From Terebella lapidaria (Eukaryota; Annelida; Polychaeta; Terebellida; Terebellidae): a stretch of DNA of 64,000 nt. A program made the translations under genes and the position numbers. Below are positions 1-11,527 of the stretch, in pieces (within the stretch, counting starts at the first letter, position 1; every line of letters starts with the position of its first letter). The notes under the pieces are model-generated. The model saw only the letters and a program-made list of their open reading frames with translations, was not told where the DNA came from and searched no databases. Where the stretch lies: NCBI GenBank assembly GCA_949152475.1, contig OX424564.1, positions 39,182,165 to 39,246,164 on the forward strand, given 5' to 3'.

Positions 1-3000
1 CACCCGAGCGGTGATCATTCAGGGCCTCTAAACTGGCGAAATATCGTTGCTGAGGGGTGCCGGAGTAGCACCTCTTGCAAACGAACATTTGCATCCAGGG
101 GTAGTGGTACCCCGCAATATGTCGACTCAAGTGGTCGTAGGTAGGATACCTACGATCCCGATTGAGCGCACGGTGCGGGTCCTCATACCCGTCCAGGGAT
201 TCCGGACAGAGTTGGCATATTACACCCTCCCCTGTCTCGGGCGGCAACCCGACACGCTCCTCGTCCGTGAGTGGACGAGGCCGTGTGAAAGGCGTGTCGG
301 CCGCCGCGCCGGCCGCCGCTGTGCGGCGTCCCTGCGGATCCCTGCCATAGCGCGGGAGGAACATGTGTCCCTGACGGACTCCAGGGAGTTCGGGGCCCAT
401 TTCGGCCCGCAGCCTCTGGATAGAGGGCTGCTCCGAGGACGACCGTTTCTTCTTTTTGGCCGCCCCCGAACGATTCTCCGACCTGGTTTGTCGGGGCACA
501 CTCTTCCCGCGCGGGGGCGCGGCCCTCTGTTGCTGCGCAACGAAGGACCGCCGTCCCGCTTCCAGTGCGGCGTCAGACAGGTGGACCCCGTCTTGCTCCG
601 CGCGCTTCCGGAGGAGTTCTAAACGAAGATCTCCCTCCTTCGGCACGGGACGCCCTCTGTCCACTGGACTTGACCCCACCTCCGCAGCTCCGGTAGTTTT
701 CTTATTACCGGAGGAAGAGGAAGAGGAGGTTCCTTTCGGTGCCTGGATAGGCACCCGCTTACAGGAACCTCCCGCGCCTGGGCCGGATCCCGCGGAGGCG
801 CCGCCCGCACCAGATCCCGAGGGATTAGGCGTCTTGGCGACTCCGGGTTTAGCGGAGGACCCTTTCTGGCCGCCCGGCTTAGGCGCCAGTGGCTTAGGTC
901 CTCCGGACTTCGATCCGGCTTGAGGCGAGGGGCCGCCGGACTTCTTTTTTCGGTGCGGCCGCTTCTTCTTCTTCTTCTTCGGAGGCGAGGAGGCCGGGTC
1001 CGGGTCGGATCCGGCCTCAGATTGCCCGCGGTCAGCGGCTTCCAGCTCTTGCTGGGCTCTCCACTGCTTTTGGGCAATCTCCCGGGCTCGACGGCGAGTA
1101 CGCCTAGAGACGGGCGATGTAAACCCGTCATCTCGGTTCTCGGTCTCCTTCGAGCCAGACTCCTGTCCCTGAGGCGGCGCTTGGGATGCGGCTTCCTCAG
1201 CCGCGTCAACCTGCTCCGCCCAAGTCCCAGGGGCCTTCTGGTCCTTGGCGGAACCACCGACGCGGTACTCGAGGAGGCGGAGGTGTCTGCCACCACCCGT
1301 CCCTCAGACGGACCCGCGGGTACCGTCACCTCGAGCAAGCTCGGGTAGTCCTCCTGAGTCAGCGCACCCGGAGACTGCAGGGGCGTCGTCCCGGCCGGAG
1401 CCTTTCCGGCGGACGAGCTCTTCCCCTGAGTCTTCGGCTGGGGGCGCGGCTTAGGAGTAGCCACTCGTGTCTTGGCCGCGATCTGCGGCATCTCCGACAC
1501 GATCATGGTCACCCGGTGCCGTTCTTCACCGGCCTGGATCACCGGCGGTTCACGGACAGCCTCTGCTGCTGTCCGGGCGGCTTCCGCCGCCTGGAACTCC
1601 GCCGGGGTCTGGCCCATTGTCGCCGTCAGGCGAGCGGTGTAGCTCGAGCCCGCGGACACAATGCCAGACTCCTTCCAGGCATCGTCCATGATGCGCTGTG
1701 CAAAGCGCCATGGACCCCAGTGAAAGAATCGGTGATTCGCCGTCCCTGACGTAGTCATGAACGACGCCACCCTCGGTGGTATGTATCCATAATGGAATAC
1801 AGGCCCCACTTCATTTCCGACGATATGAAGTCCCTCACCGCGGTGTGCACCCGAGCGGTGATCATTCAGGGCCTCTAAACTGGCGAAATATCGTTGCTGA
1901 GGGGTGCCGGAGTAGCACCTCTTGCAAACGAACATTTGCATCCAGGGGTAGTGGTACCCCGCAATATGTCGACTCAAGTGGTCGTAGGTAGGATACCTAC
2001 GATCCCGATTGAGCGCACGGTGCGGGTCCTCATACCCGTCCAGGGATTCCGGACAGAGTTGGCATATTACACCCTCCCCTGTCTCGGGCGGCAACCCGAC
2101 ACGCTCCTCGTCCGTGAGTGGACGAGGCCGTGTGAAAGGCGTGTCGGCCGCCGCGCCGGCCGCCGCTGTGCGGCGTCCCTGCGGATCCCTGCCATAGCGC
2201 GGGAGGAACATGTGTCCCTGACGGACTCCAGGGAGTTCGGGGCCCATTTCGGCCCGCAGCCTCTGGATAGAGGGCTGCTCCGAGGACGACCGTTTCTTCT
2301 TTTTGGCCGCCCCCGAACGATTCTCCGACCTGGTTTGTCGGGGCACACTCTTCCCGCGCGGCCCTCTGTTGCTGCGCAACGAAGGACCGCCGTCCCGCTT
2401 CCAGTGCGGCGTCAGACAGGTGGACCCCGTCTTGCTCCGCGCGCTTCCGGAGGAGTTCTAAACGAAGATCTCCCTCCTTCGGCACGGGACGCCCTCTGTC
2501 CACTGGACTTGACCCCACCTCCGCAGCTCCGGTAGTTTTCTTAGTACCGGAGGAAGAGGAAGAGGAGGTTCCTTTCGGTGCCTGGATAGGCACCCGCTTA
2601 CAGGAACCTCCCGCGCCTGGGCCGGATCCCGCGGAGGCGCCGCCCGCACCAGATCCCGAGGGATTAGGCGTCTTGGCGACTCCGGGTTTAGCGGAGGACC
2701 CTTTCTGGCCGCCCGGCTTAGGCGCCAGTGGCTTAGGTCCTCCGGACTTCGATCCGGCTTGAGGCGAGGGGCCGCCGGACTTCTTTTTTCGGTGCGGCCG
2801 CTTCTTCTTCTTCTTCTTCGGAGGCGAGGAGGCCGGGTCCGGGTCGGATCCGGCCTCAGATTGCCCGCGGTCAGCGGCTTCCAGCTCTTGCTGGGCTCTC
2901 CACTGCTTTTGGGCAATCTCCCGGGCTCGACGGCGAGTACGCCTAGAGACGGGCGATGTAAACCCGTCATCTCGGTTCTCGGTCTCCTTCGAGCCAGACT

Positions 3001-3081
3001 CCTGTCCCTGAGGCGGCGCTTGGGATGCGGCTTCCTCAGCCGCGTCAACCTGCTCCGCCCAAGTCCCAGGGGCCTTCTGGT
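1..3081. repeat. Direct duplication of about 1.24 kb inside the Gypsy extra ORF region
   Basis: Positions 1-1241 and about 1848-3081 are almost identical in direct orientation. They are separated by about 0.6 kb (1242-1847), which is present once. The near identity says the duplication is recent. It may be real, a variable-copy region of the element, or an assembly artefact. The first copy begins at or before the window edge. Confidence 0.9.
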
Positions 3082-3562
3082 CGTGCGGACCAGACTCCGC
3101 AGGTGCGGACACCGAGGAGTTCTCGGCAGAACCGGTGTCCGGACGGCTACGGCCATCCGGACGGGTTTCCGCACGAGTACTCTCATCCGGACCCAAAGAC
3201 GCAAGCATCTCCGGGTGCGGATGCAACTCAATGTCCACATCCACGAGTCCCGCACCGCCGCAGTCCATCACCTCTTCCATACGAGAAAAAGGCGACGGAT
3301 CTAAGAGTTGCTCGGCGCCTGGCGTGGCCGAGTCACTCTCTGCGGGGCGGTCCTCCGCGACCTCGCTCTCAGACTCGGTTCCTGTGTAAGAACCGGAGCT
3401 GGAGCTGGATTCCTCAGAACCCACATAGGCTCCCCGAGGGATGTCCTCGCGGTCATCCTCCTCGGGCCTAGACTGGGGTCTCGAGTACGAATTACCGCGC
3501 TCAAGAGACCCCTCTTCCCTCCCTTCATCACCTCCCCAGCCGTCACTTGACTCTGACATCAA
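1..3562 (-). CDS. Extra ORF region downstream of Gypsy pol, C2H2-like zinc finger protein of unknown role
   Basis: The minus strand holds long overlapping open frames (2030-3562 and 619-2379). The N-terminal part is acidic and Ser/Glu rich (begins MMSESSDGWGGDEG). A basic Lys/Arg-rich middle follows, with KKKKKKRPHRKKK. Downstream are two Cys2His2-like patterns: CQLC followed by HLSRHIAGYH, and CKRC followed by HRSGAH. I see no signal peptide, transmembrane helix or envelope-type motif. It sits where an env-like or accessory ORF would lie and has the same GC- and CpG-rich composition as the rest of the element, so I assign it to the element by inference. It could instead belong to a second, neighbouring element. 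No function is recognised. Confidence 0.5.
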
Positions 3563-5359
3563 GCGCTCTAATCGCTCTAAACACTGGGAGTCAGATCCGC
3601 AGATCCGTCTCCACCAGTGCCGAGCGCTTGAATGACGAGAAGGTGTCGAGTTACATCGATTATAGGCATCAAGTGTTGGCAGTTATACTGCACACGCATC
3701 GTATGACGCGTTCCCGTGGAAACGTCTATTCACTGCATCTACCCGATCGACAGACAAAAGGACGTTTTACATTCCCGCATTCCCATACACGCATCTCCCC
3801 CCGGTGACTCCTTTCGTGCCATGTATACGGGTGGCTTGTGTACACAAGCCATCCCGGGGGAACCCGCTAAAATACTACAGTAATTAACAGCAGTCATTAG
3901 CAATAGCTTTCGCACTGGCGATCAATGACGTGAAGTTAATCACCCTCGCAGGTTAAAGATTGTATACAATGTATCAAAAAGCCAAACTACTTGTGGGTGT
4001 TACGATTATGTCACCCTATCAGCAGCGATAAATAAAAATTTAACACCGCCCAAGCAGCAATGAAAATACATCCACCACCGCTTGCATGCTTTTCATAGAT
4101 CACGGCATACAGCCTTCGATACAATGTACACAATCTCCTACACCCCTCTTGCGAAAGCAGAAATCTCCCGATTTCTTACTCTCTATTGCACCAGGGAAAA
4201 GATATATCACTAAACTTTCTCATATATGGGATAAATGAGTAAGAATAGCATTTCCACGGGAAACACGCACACACTTGTGGCTTATAATCCTCTCATAAAT
4301 AATAAATGAGATGGAAAATAAACAAAATCACTCCCCATAGCCGCTGGCACGCTTACAGGGCGATCGGACATACCCATGACGTCCGGACAGACAATCGGGC
4401 GCCCTATGGGCGTTTGCAAAGCGCCCACTAGCATCCCCGACGTACTGCCCGGCCGCGGAGCGGTGCCCGGTCCAGCCCAGAGCCTCCTCAAACGACTACC
4501 GGAGCGCGGAGCCAATAGATTTAGACGCGGAGCCGGCATGGTCCATAACCGCACTGGTTAGGGGGCGAACCCTTCATACCGGCGCCCAATCTAGAGGCGC
4601 CCAAAGATGGTGAAAGCAATAGCCGGCGGACGTCCGGAGCTGCCCGCGGACGGAGTCCAGGCCGGACGTCTACCATTGTACGGCGTATTGCCCTTATCCA
4701 ATGAAGATGAAATTGGAATTAGAAGCCACCACAAGTGTTGCGCATGTAATATACGACCCCCTTCTTAGAAGGAGGCCGGGGTTCCGGTCATTCCGGCCGG
4801 ACCGCATATTGTAAGGTACGATCCGGACGAGAACGAGCGTCACCCGCTGCCGCGGCTGGTCCGCACACGCGGACTTAACAACCGCTCCATTATCATAATG
4901 GATAGTCGGTTTCCTGCCGTAAGAAACCTTAATTACTATAACCGTAATTATAGTAATGGCTCACGGGGGATAACTACACCGAAGTGCGTCATCTTAAAGC
5001 GCCGCGGACGCCGAACGAGTCACGCGGACGAACCGCGGACATCAGTCCTCATCTGCGGAGGTAAGTCGTGCGGACTCTCACGGAACGACCTAAAACCCAT
5101 CCATAGTATGACAGACGGGTACCGCAGACGCATCCGCATGGGCGGAAGGTTATTCCCACCCGTACCGGGCTGGCGCACGTGGTATCCGGCGTGGCCGCCC
5201 GTCATCCGCAGGTACTGGAGGGAGTGGGGGTACCTGCGGATCGCCGTCATCTGGCTGATAGCCACCCAGTCCATCATCTGACGGGTCAGAGAGGTCCGGG
5301 AGGCCCACCATACGGCACACACGCTCGTCCGGAGTCCGCGGATGCTGACCGGAAGGATC
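3563..5359. other. Noncoding spacer between Gypsy integrase and the extra ORF
   Basis: No supported coding region is seen. The right part (about 4330-5359) is rich in CpG and in ccgcggac- and tccggac-like words, as in the LTR, which suggests it belongs to the same element. The left part (about 3600-4320) is AT-rich. No polypurine tract or second LTR was recognised. Confidence 0.5.
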
Positions 5360-6559
5360 TCATACGGGAGCATCATCCGGTTCCGCATCTTGAATTAGCG
5401 GATCCATGACAAGCGGGCCCTCGTACTTCTTCAGATTATCGATATGGACAACCAGAACCCTGTCCGGATCGGAATCCCTCCGGATCCGGTAGTCCACATC
5501 TGTCACCTGTTTCAGTACGGTAAACGGGCCTATCCACGGCTTAGCAAATTTATTGCCTTGCTTAAGCGGCGGATAATAGTAGTGCACCTTGTCGCCTTCC
5601 GCAAAAGCTGGCCTACCCTTAGCATGGGCGTCATAGCCTCGCTTCTGCCGGATGGCAGACTTGTCCAGGCGCGCGCGCGCGAAATCATGGGCGTTCGCCA
5701 GGGCGCGGCGAATCCACTCCACGTATTCCGGACCGCACTGGGGTACCGCGCCGGTCTCTGCCGCAGTTGGATACATAATATCCACGGGCAAATTTAGCTC
5801 CCGGCCGTACAACATCGCGTGCGGAGTAACTCCGGTCGAAGAGTGGACCGACGACCTGTACGCCATTAAGACATACGGGAGGTGGTCATCCCAATCATTC
5901 GCACGATCATTCACAAAGGCCGCCAGCATATTGAGGACCGATCGATTAAAGCGTTCGACCTGGCCATCAGACTGGGGCCTGTAGGGGGTGGTCCGCACCT
6001 TGGTACTGCCTAGCATCTGTGCTAGGTTTCGGAACAGGTTGCTCTCAAATTGCGTGCCCTGATCCGAATGTACCTGTTTAGGTACCCCATGGTACACCAC
6101 CCATCTATTCACCAACAACCGAGCTACCTCGTCCGCAGTCTGGCGGCGCAGTGGGTAGGCGTCGGTATACTTGGTAAAATAGTCGGAAATCACTAGGATG
6201 TACCGGAAACCACGCGGGGTGACCCGGTGGGTATCCAGTATATCCAAAGCTATCCGATCAAACGGCGCGCCCGCCTTAACCGTGGTTAAGGGGTGGCGGC
6301 CAGGAGTCGGAACTCCTTTGCGAGCTTGACACCGAGGGCAGGCTGCGCACCACCGTTGCACGTCCAAGCTGCTACCAGGCCAATGAAAGCGCTGTTGTAG
6401 CCTATGGACGGTCCTCCGGATTCCCAAGTGACCGGTCACCCGGAGGTCATGCAACTGGTGGAGTACTTCTTTCCGCAGCTCCGCCGGAAGCACCAACTGC
6501 CATATTGGAGGCAGTGGGGTCGGTGGCTCATAGCGCCGGTATAGGAGGCCATCCCTCAA
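5360..6559 (-). CDS. Gypsy integrase
   Basis: This 399-aa open frame carries the H2C2 zinc-binding region of retroelement integrases (HQLHDLRVTGHLG near residues 36-48, then CAACPRC near 72-78). The DDE catalytic core follows: ALDILDTH, then HSDQGTQFESN, then the Glu of RPQSDGQVERFNRS. A GPY/F-type module near the C-terminus (WIGPFTVLKQV) is typical of many Gypsy integrases. No chromodomain is apparent. The integrase would join the cDNA to host DNA in the nucleus. Its start abuts the end of the RT-RNase H frame, consistent with one pol polyprotein. Confidence 0.9.
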   Translation of the reverse strand: MRDGLLYRRYEPPTPLPPIWQLVLPAELRKEVLHQLHDLRVTGHLGIRRTVHRLQQRFHWPGSSLDVQRWCAACPRCQARKGVPTPGRHPLTTVKAGAPFDRIALDILDTHRVTPRGFRYILVISDYFTKYTDAYPLRRQTADEVARLLVNRWVVYHGVPKQVHSDQGTQFESNLFRNLAQMLGSTKVRTTPYRPQSDGQVERFNRSVLNMLAAFVNDRANDWDDHLPYVLMAYRSSVHSSTGVTPHAMLYGRELNLPVDIMYPTAAETGAVPQCGPEYVEWIRRALANAHDFARARLDKSAIRQKRGYDAHAKGRPAFAEGDKVHYYYPPLKQGNKFAKPWIGPFTVLKQVTDVDYRIRRDSDPDRVLVVHIDNLKKYEGPLVMDPLIQDAEPDDAPV

Positions 6560-9500
6560 GGAGAGTCGTTCTCCTCCCTGTAGGTCTTTCGCTCATCCTT
6601 CGAGGGCTTCTGGCCGGCCTCAAGGGCTGTGATTACCGGTGCCAGAGCTCTGTCAGCTCTTTGCGTCGCAGCTATCTGCGCCGGAGAGTAGCCACCCAAG
6701 TAATTAGGCTCCTCATCCGTCGCGTCCGGCTGCGCCGCAGCGGCCATCACCACAGGGGGCAAGGACCGCTCATACTCAGACTCTCCAGAGGACGAGGGTA
6801 CCCACGAGGAGTACACCGCCGGACTCGAGGAAGACTCGCTGGAGCTGAGCCGCACCTCCGCTTCATATGCGGGACGCCCTCGCCGATATCGGCGGGTCCG
6901 CGCGCGGAGATGAGCCCTAGACGCTCCGGCCGCCGTGTTGTTAGAGGGGGCGGCAGCCTGCGGTCTCCCCGGAACGTCCAATTCCGAGTCTGAGGATGAA
7001 TCCGCGGCTTGCTGGAATGGCGCCATCCCTGCACAACCCGGATTCTTGCACTTATGACAACGGGACAGGCCGTCCGCGTTGCCGTGCAACTTACCAGCGC
7101 GATGCTCTATCTGCATGTCATACTCCTGGAGTTTGACGAGCCACCGCGCCACCAAGCCATCGGCCTCACTATAGTTGAGGAGCCATCTCAGCGAACTATG
7201 ATCAGTCCGCAAGCGGAAATGGCGTCCCAACAAATAGTGCCGGAAGCGCTTGGTCATCGTAACCACCGCGAGCAACTCGCGATGAGTGGTACAGTAGTTC
7301 ATTTGAGAGCGGCTCAAGGCCACACTCGCATAAGCTACTACCCGCTCTTGCCCGTCCACGATCTGCGAGAGGACACCGCCGAGTGCAAAGTTACTCGCGT
7401 CAGTGTCCAGGATGAACTCGCAGTCCGGACGAGGGTGCCGCAGCACCGGGGCCACTACCAAGGCCTGCCGGAGTCCCGAGAAGGCGTCAGCCTGCTCGGC
7501 GGACCAAACAAAATCGGCGCCCTTTTCCGTGAGGATAGTAAGGGGACGCGCGATCTCCGCAAAGCCGCGAATAAACCTGCGGTGGTAGCTCGCGAAGCCC
7601 AAGAAGGACCTCACGTCCGCCACGTTACATGGCGGAGGCCATTTCTGTACGGCCGCCACCTTTGCGGGGTCTGGTCTCACTCCGGTGCCCGTTACCATGA
7701 AGCCCAAGTACAGGATTTCCTGCGCGAATAGTTCGCACTTACTTGGCTTCAATTTAAGCCCTGCTCCGCGGATGCGATGGAGCACCATCTGGAGGTTGGT
7801 GAGGGTTTCCTCGAACGACCGGCCATACACGACGACATCGTCGATGTAGACCATACATCGCTTCCAGAGGAACCCTTTAAGTACCATCTCCATGAGGCGC
7901 TCGAACGTCGCTGGTGCGTTACAGAGCCCGAACGGCATTACCTTGAATTGGTAGAGCCCGTTCTTGGTAACGAAGGCAGTCTTCGCCCGATCACTCTCCT
8001 CCATCTCCACCTGCCAATACCCGGAGGCCAGATCCAGAGCACAGAAATAGTGCGACCCGGCCAGGGCATCGAAGGTATCCTCAATGTGCGGGAGAGGATA
8101 TGAGTCCTTCCGCGTGGCATCGTTGAGTTTCCGATAGTCCACGCAGAACCTCCACGAGCCGTCCTTCTTCTTCACCATAACCACCGGACTGGCCCAAGGG
8201 CTGTCACTGGGTTCGATGATGTCCAAGTCGAGCATCTTTTGCACCTCCTGGTCTATGACCTCTTGGTGCACTATTGCTGCCCGACGAAGACGCTGCTTGA
8301 GAGGACGCTCGTCCACGAGGTCGATGCGGTGCTTGGCGACGTCAGTCTTGCCAACCGCACCATCAGGACCCATGAACACATCCGCATACTGCCGCAGCAG
8401 TCTGCGGAGCGCTTGGCGCTGCTCTTCATCCAACCGGTCCTTCGGAACCCGAGATTCCAAATGGTCCGGCAGGGTGAACGGGTCATCTCCGGCGGCCGCC
8501 GCCGCGCACGCAGCGCGGCAGACAGGATCGTCGGGGAGGACACGACTCGAAGCCGCGGGAATAGCAGTAGCTGCTATGCATCCGCGCTTCAGTACAATCG
8601 GAGCATCCGTAGGATTCACCACGAGGATGGGCATCGCGCGGGGGTTGGACATGACCAGGGCCCCACCCAGCACGAGCCCAGTTCCTGCGGCGAAACTGCT
8701 CACGGGTTGCACTATACACGGTCGACCATCGAGGGGCATGCGGGGACGACGCGGCCTCGTCTCGATGATCATCTCACTCATCGGCGGCATTACTACAGTG
8801 CGCGATGTCCGCATCTGGAATGAATGCATCGGGCCCGAGCGGAAGAGGAAGTGTGTGTCCTCTCCCATCCGGAACTCGCCAGCGCTAAAGTTGGCAATCA
8901 CCCGGTGGACCCGTAGGAAATTCATCCCAATTATCCCGGCCGCTCCGATATCCGCCACGATCGCCTCTGTCAGATACACCTTGTCCCCAAGGGTAATAGG
9001 CAGATCGGTGATGCCATGGATACGGATGCGGTTGTCTCCCGCTCCGTAGAGCTTGTACGGTCCGGGATCTCGCAACTCGAGGTTGCGGAGCGCGGGCTCC
9101 TTCCTAAACGTTCCGGCGGCCACGAGGGTCACCTCCGAGCCTGAGTCTATGAGGAACCGGACCGGCTCCCGTCCGAAGGACAGGGGCAGGTACCAGCAGG
9201 GGTCCCTCACCAGCGCGCAGGTCGGGCGATACCTTTCGCACGCGCTGGGCTCATCTACGGAGTCCTCGCCATCCGCCTCAGCCGCGGAGGAGCCAGACTG
9301 GTCTCCAAGGACTACTTCCGGAGAAGTCATATCTACTTGGGGTCCGTCCTGCTCATCAGCGGGTGGGGCGGCATCGTTTGCCACCGAACAACTATCCCCG
9401 GACGCAGTGTTGGTCGCCACCACGTCCGGATCTAGTTTCCCTGTCGCGGGTTCCGATTCTGCTGTCCCGGAGGACCAGACCGGAAGGAATTCCTCCGTTG

Positions 9501-10089
9501 CGGGCCAGGGAGAGCTCCCTGGTATCCGCGCGACCGCAGGCGTTCCAACAACTCCGGACACTTCAGCCAAAAGTGTCCCTGCTTTCCGCAGAAGTAGCAG
9601 GGACGGTTCTGAGCTGGTCCGGAAGTGAACGCGCAACATTCTGCGGGTCCCGGAGCTTCGAGCAGACTGGTCTCCAAGGACTACTTCCGGAGAAGTCATA
9701 TCTACTTGGGGTCCGTCCTGCTCATCAGCGGGTGGGGCGGCATCGTTTGCCACCGAACAACTATCCCCGGACGCAGTGTTGGTCGCCACCACGTCCGGAT
9801 CTAGTTTCCCTGTCGCGGGTTCCGATTCTGCTGTCCCGGAGGACCAGACCGGAAGGAATTCCTCCGTTGCGGGCCAGGGAGAGCTCCCTGGTATCCGCGC
9901 GACCGCAGGCGTTCCAACAACTCCGGACACTTCAGCCAAAAGTGTCCCTGCTTTCCGCAGAAGTAGCAGGGACGGTTCTGAGCTGGTCCGGAAGTGAACG
10001 CGCAACATTCTGCGGGTCCCGGAGCTTCGAGCCCGGCGCAATGCGCAATCATCTGCGCGGCGCCGAGGTCGTATTCCTCCATGTCGCAC
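6556..10089 (-). CDS. Gypsy protease, reverse transcriptase and RNase H
   Basis: A long open frame. An aspartic protease motif (RFLIDSGSEVTLVA) is followed by a Gypsy-type reverse transcriptase with DLASGYWQVEM, the FGLCNAPATF box and the catalytic YIDD (MVYIDDVVVYG). RNase H follows with DTDASNFALGG, THRELLAVV and RTDHSSLRWLL, and the region ends with an HRAGKLHGNADGLSR motif near the tether. The first part of the frame contains a direct duplication (see 9295-10032) and overlaps gag sequence. Gypsy elements usually join gag and pol by frameshifting or read-through; which one is used here is not clear. Confidence 0.92.
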   Translation of the reverse strand: MRHGGIRPRRRADDCALRRARSSGTRRMLRVHFRTSSEPSLLLLRKAGTLLAEVSGVVGTPAVARIPGSSPWPATEEFLPVWSSGTAESEPATGKLDPDVVATNTASGDSCSVANDAAPPADEQDGPQVDMTSPEVVLGDQSARSSGTRRMLRVHFRTSSEPSLLLLRKAGTLLAEVSGVVGTPAVARIPGSSPWPATEEFLPVWSSGTAESEPATGKLDPDVVATNTASGDSCSVANDAAPPADEQDGPQVDMTSPEVVLGDQSGSSAAEADGEDSVDEPSACERYRPTCALVRDPCWYLPLSFGREPVRFLIDSGSEVTLVAAGTFRKEPALRNLELRDPGPYKLYGAGDNRIRIHGITDLPITLGDKVYLTEAIVADIGAAGIIGMNFLRVHRVIANFSAGEFRMGEDTHFLFRSGPMHSFQMRTSRTVVMPPMSEMIIETRPRRPRMPLDGRPCIVQPVSSFAAGTGLVLGGALVMSNPRAMPILVVNPTDAPIVLKRGCIAATAIPAASSRVLPDDPVCRAACAAAAAGDDPFTLPDHLESRVPKDRLDEEQRQALRRLLRQYADVFMGPDGAVGKTDVAKHRIDLVDERPLKQRLRRAAIVHQEVIDQEVQKMLDLDIIEPSDSPWASPVVMVKKKDGSWRFCVDYRKLNDATRKDSYPLPHIEDTFDALAGSHYFCALDLASGYWQVEMEESDRAKTAFVTKNGLYQFKVMPFGLCNAPATFERLMEMVLKGFLWKRCMVYIDDVVVYGRSFEETLTNLQMVLHRIRGAGLKLKPSKCELFAQEILYLGFMVTGTGVRPDPAKVAAVQKWPPPCNVADVRSFLGFASYHRRFIRGFAEIARPLTILTEKGADFVWSAEQADAFSGLRQALVVAPVLRHPRPDCEFILDTDASNFALGGVLSQIVDGQERVVAYASVALSRSQMNYCTTHRELLAVVTMTKRFRHYLLGRHFRLRTDHSSLRWLLNYSEADGLVARWLVKLQEYDMQIEHRAGKLHGNADGLSRCHKCKNPGCAGMAPFQQAADSSSDSELDVPGRPQAAAPSNNTAAGASRAHLRARTRRYRRGRPAYEAEVRLSSSESSSSPAVYSSWVPSSSGESEYERSLPPVVMAAAAQPDATDEEPNYLGGYSPAQIAATQRADRALAPVITALEAGQKPSKDERKTYREENDSP
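9295..10032. repeat. 369-bp direct duplication at the gag-pol junction
   Basis: About 9295-9663 and 9664-10032 are near-identical direct repeats with a period of 369 bp, a multiple of three. As a result the protein segment with RSSGTRRMLRVHFRTSSEP occurs twice in the minus-strand frame, and in gag phase the nucleocapsid-type CCHC knuckle occurs twice. The near identity implies a recent origin. Confidence 0.88.
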
Positions 10090-11527
10090 TCGTCCGAAGG
10101 CGAGCGCGGCGCGGCGACCGGTGCCGCATGTGCGGGCGCCCCTATAGAGGGTGCCGGCGCACTAACCCACTGCTGGGGAGGTTCCCTGGCGGGTTCCCGG
10201 ACGACCGGGTCCTGCCACGGGGTTACCTGCGATGCCTTGACCGGAGGAGGAATCGCCGCCTGCGCGGGTACAGCCGAGGCCGGAGCCGGGGCTGGAGGCA
10301 ACTGTCTAGGACGGACAGCCATCTCAAGCGCAAGCGCGGAGTCTATTGCCTCCTCCATCGATCGCTTTTCATGGGTGGCCAGCCCGTACGCTAGGTGGTA
10401 AGGCTGGCCATCGATGAACTGATCGATCAGCATCGTCTCAAACCGTCTGGAGTCCATGTCCGGAAAAGCTCTCCGGCCGAGTATGCGTAAGCTGTACGCA
10501 TAGTCTGTCACGGACTCAGTCGGCTGGCGGATACGCGCCTTGAACTCTCGTTCAGACTGCCGCCGATTGGTCGTCGGCGGGAACAGCAGGCGAAGTTGAC
10601 GAGCAACCTCGCCGAACGTCACTGTTCCCACCGGCAGACACGGCATCACGCGGAGAGCTTTCCCTTCCAGGCTCCCCGCGAGGACGTGTCCAGCTTCAGG
10701 CTGGGACCATCCTTCGTACACGGCGGTACGCCATACCTGGAGCAACCGTTTCCGCAACCGTTGAACCGTTTCCGCCACGAAGAGTGGTCGGGCCCGTCAT
10801 CGCGTTTGCTACGCGCCCGACGTGCGGTCCCGGCTCCGGGGTCGTCCGTGTACTGCGGCAAGTTCCGTGCGCTTCCTGCGCCTGCGGCGGAGTCTGCCGA
10901 AGCAAACATCGACGCCGCGGACGGAGGAGCAGGTAAGCTCACGTTTGCCGCCGGGGTCATCCTTGCTAAAAACCCACTCTGGCTAGGTGCGGGCGGGGCT
11001 CCCATCGAACCTACTGGGTAGGCTCCAGAAGGGGCGGCAAAGCTTGGGGCCGAAGCCACCTGTTGCCACTGCCCGTCCGACACACTATACGTGCCAGGGT
11101 AAGTCGACCACGCGGCTTGCGCTCCAACCGTCGGAACGGTCGACGCGGTCGCCAACGTGGTGCCTCCGAGCCGCGGGGCAGGCGCGGGTCCCATTGCGGG
11201 GGCCACTGGCGCCTGCGGACTCGGCAGGACTTGGGGAGGGGCTACTGGCCCAGACATCCCCGGACTTAGGGTGGCCGACGGGTCAACGCTCGAATGCAGC
11301 TGATTCCGCTTGAACAGTACAAGCGCCTCGGATATCAGCCACCTCTCCCTCTCCGTCAAAGGCCCCGAGTTGCCTTGTGACAGCGGAGAAGGGGAGCGGT
11401 TCCGCCGGTCTGATCGTCCCTGATGGGGCGACCGGGCGCGGTCATAGCGCCCGAGGGGGGCCAGCTCGCCAAGTGCGTCGGTGAGCTGATCCACCACACT
11501 GCCCGGTGCGGACCGACCAGAACCCAT
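9801..11527 (-). CDS. Gypsy gag
   Basis: Two minus-strand frames cover this stretch: 10646-11527 (Pro/Ala-rich, with SPSPLSQGNSGPLTERERW) and 9801-10778. The second has a capsid-like retrotransposon gag segment (VARQLRLLFPPTTNRRQSER, then QPTESVTDYAYSLRILG) and ends in a single CCHC zinc knuckle, CYFCGKQGHFWLKC. Gag would form the particle and bind RNA. A further frame at 11356-11730 may be leader or the gag N-terminus. The region is largely open; I do not propose a single protein. Confidence 0.8.

Noticed and set aside
1-3562. Retroviral-type envelope gene
   Set aside because: No signal peptide, transmembrane segment or cleavage motif. The region is acidic, basic and zinc-finger-like.
47-3807. 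Plus-strand ORFs up to 213 aa opposite the Gypsy region
   Set aside because: Shadows of the GC-rich minus-strand frames, with Arg/Pro-rich, domain-free translations.
7009-9628. Plus-strand ORFs of 190-277 aa opposite RT-RNase H
   Set aside because: They are antisense to well-conserved pol motifs and have no domain.
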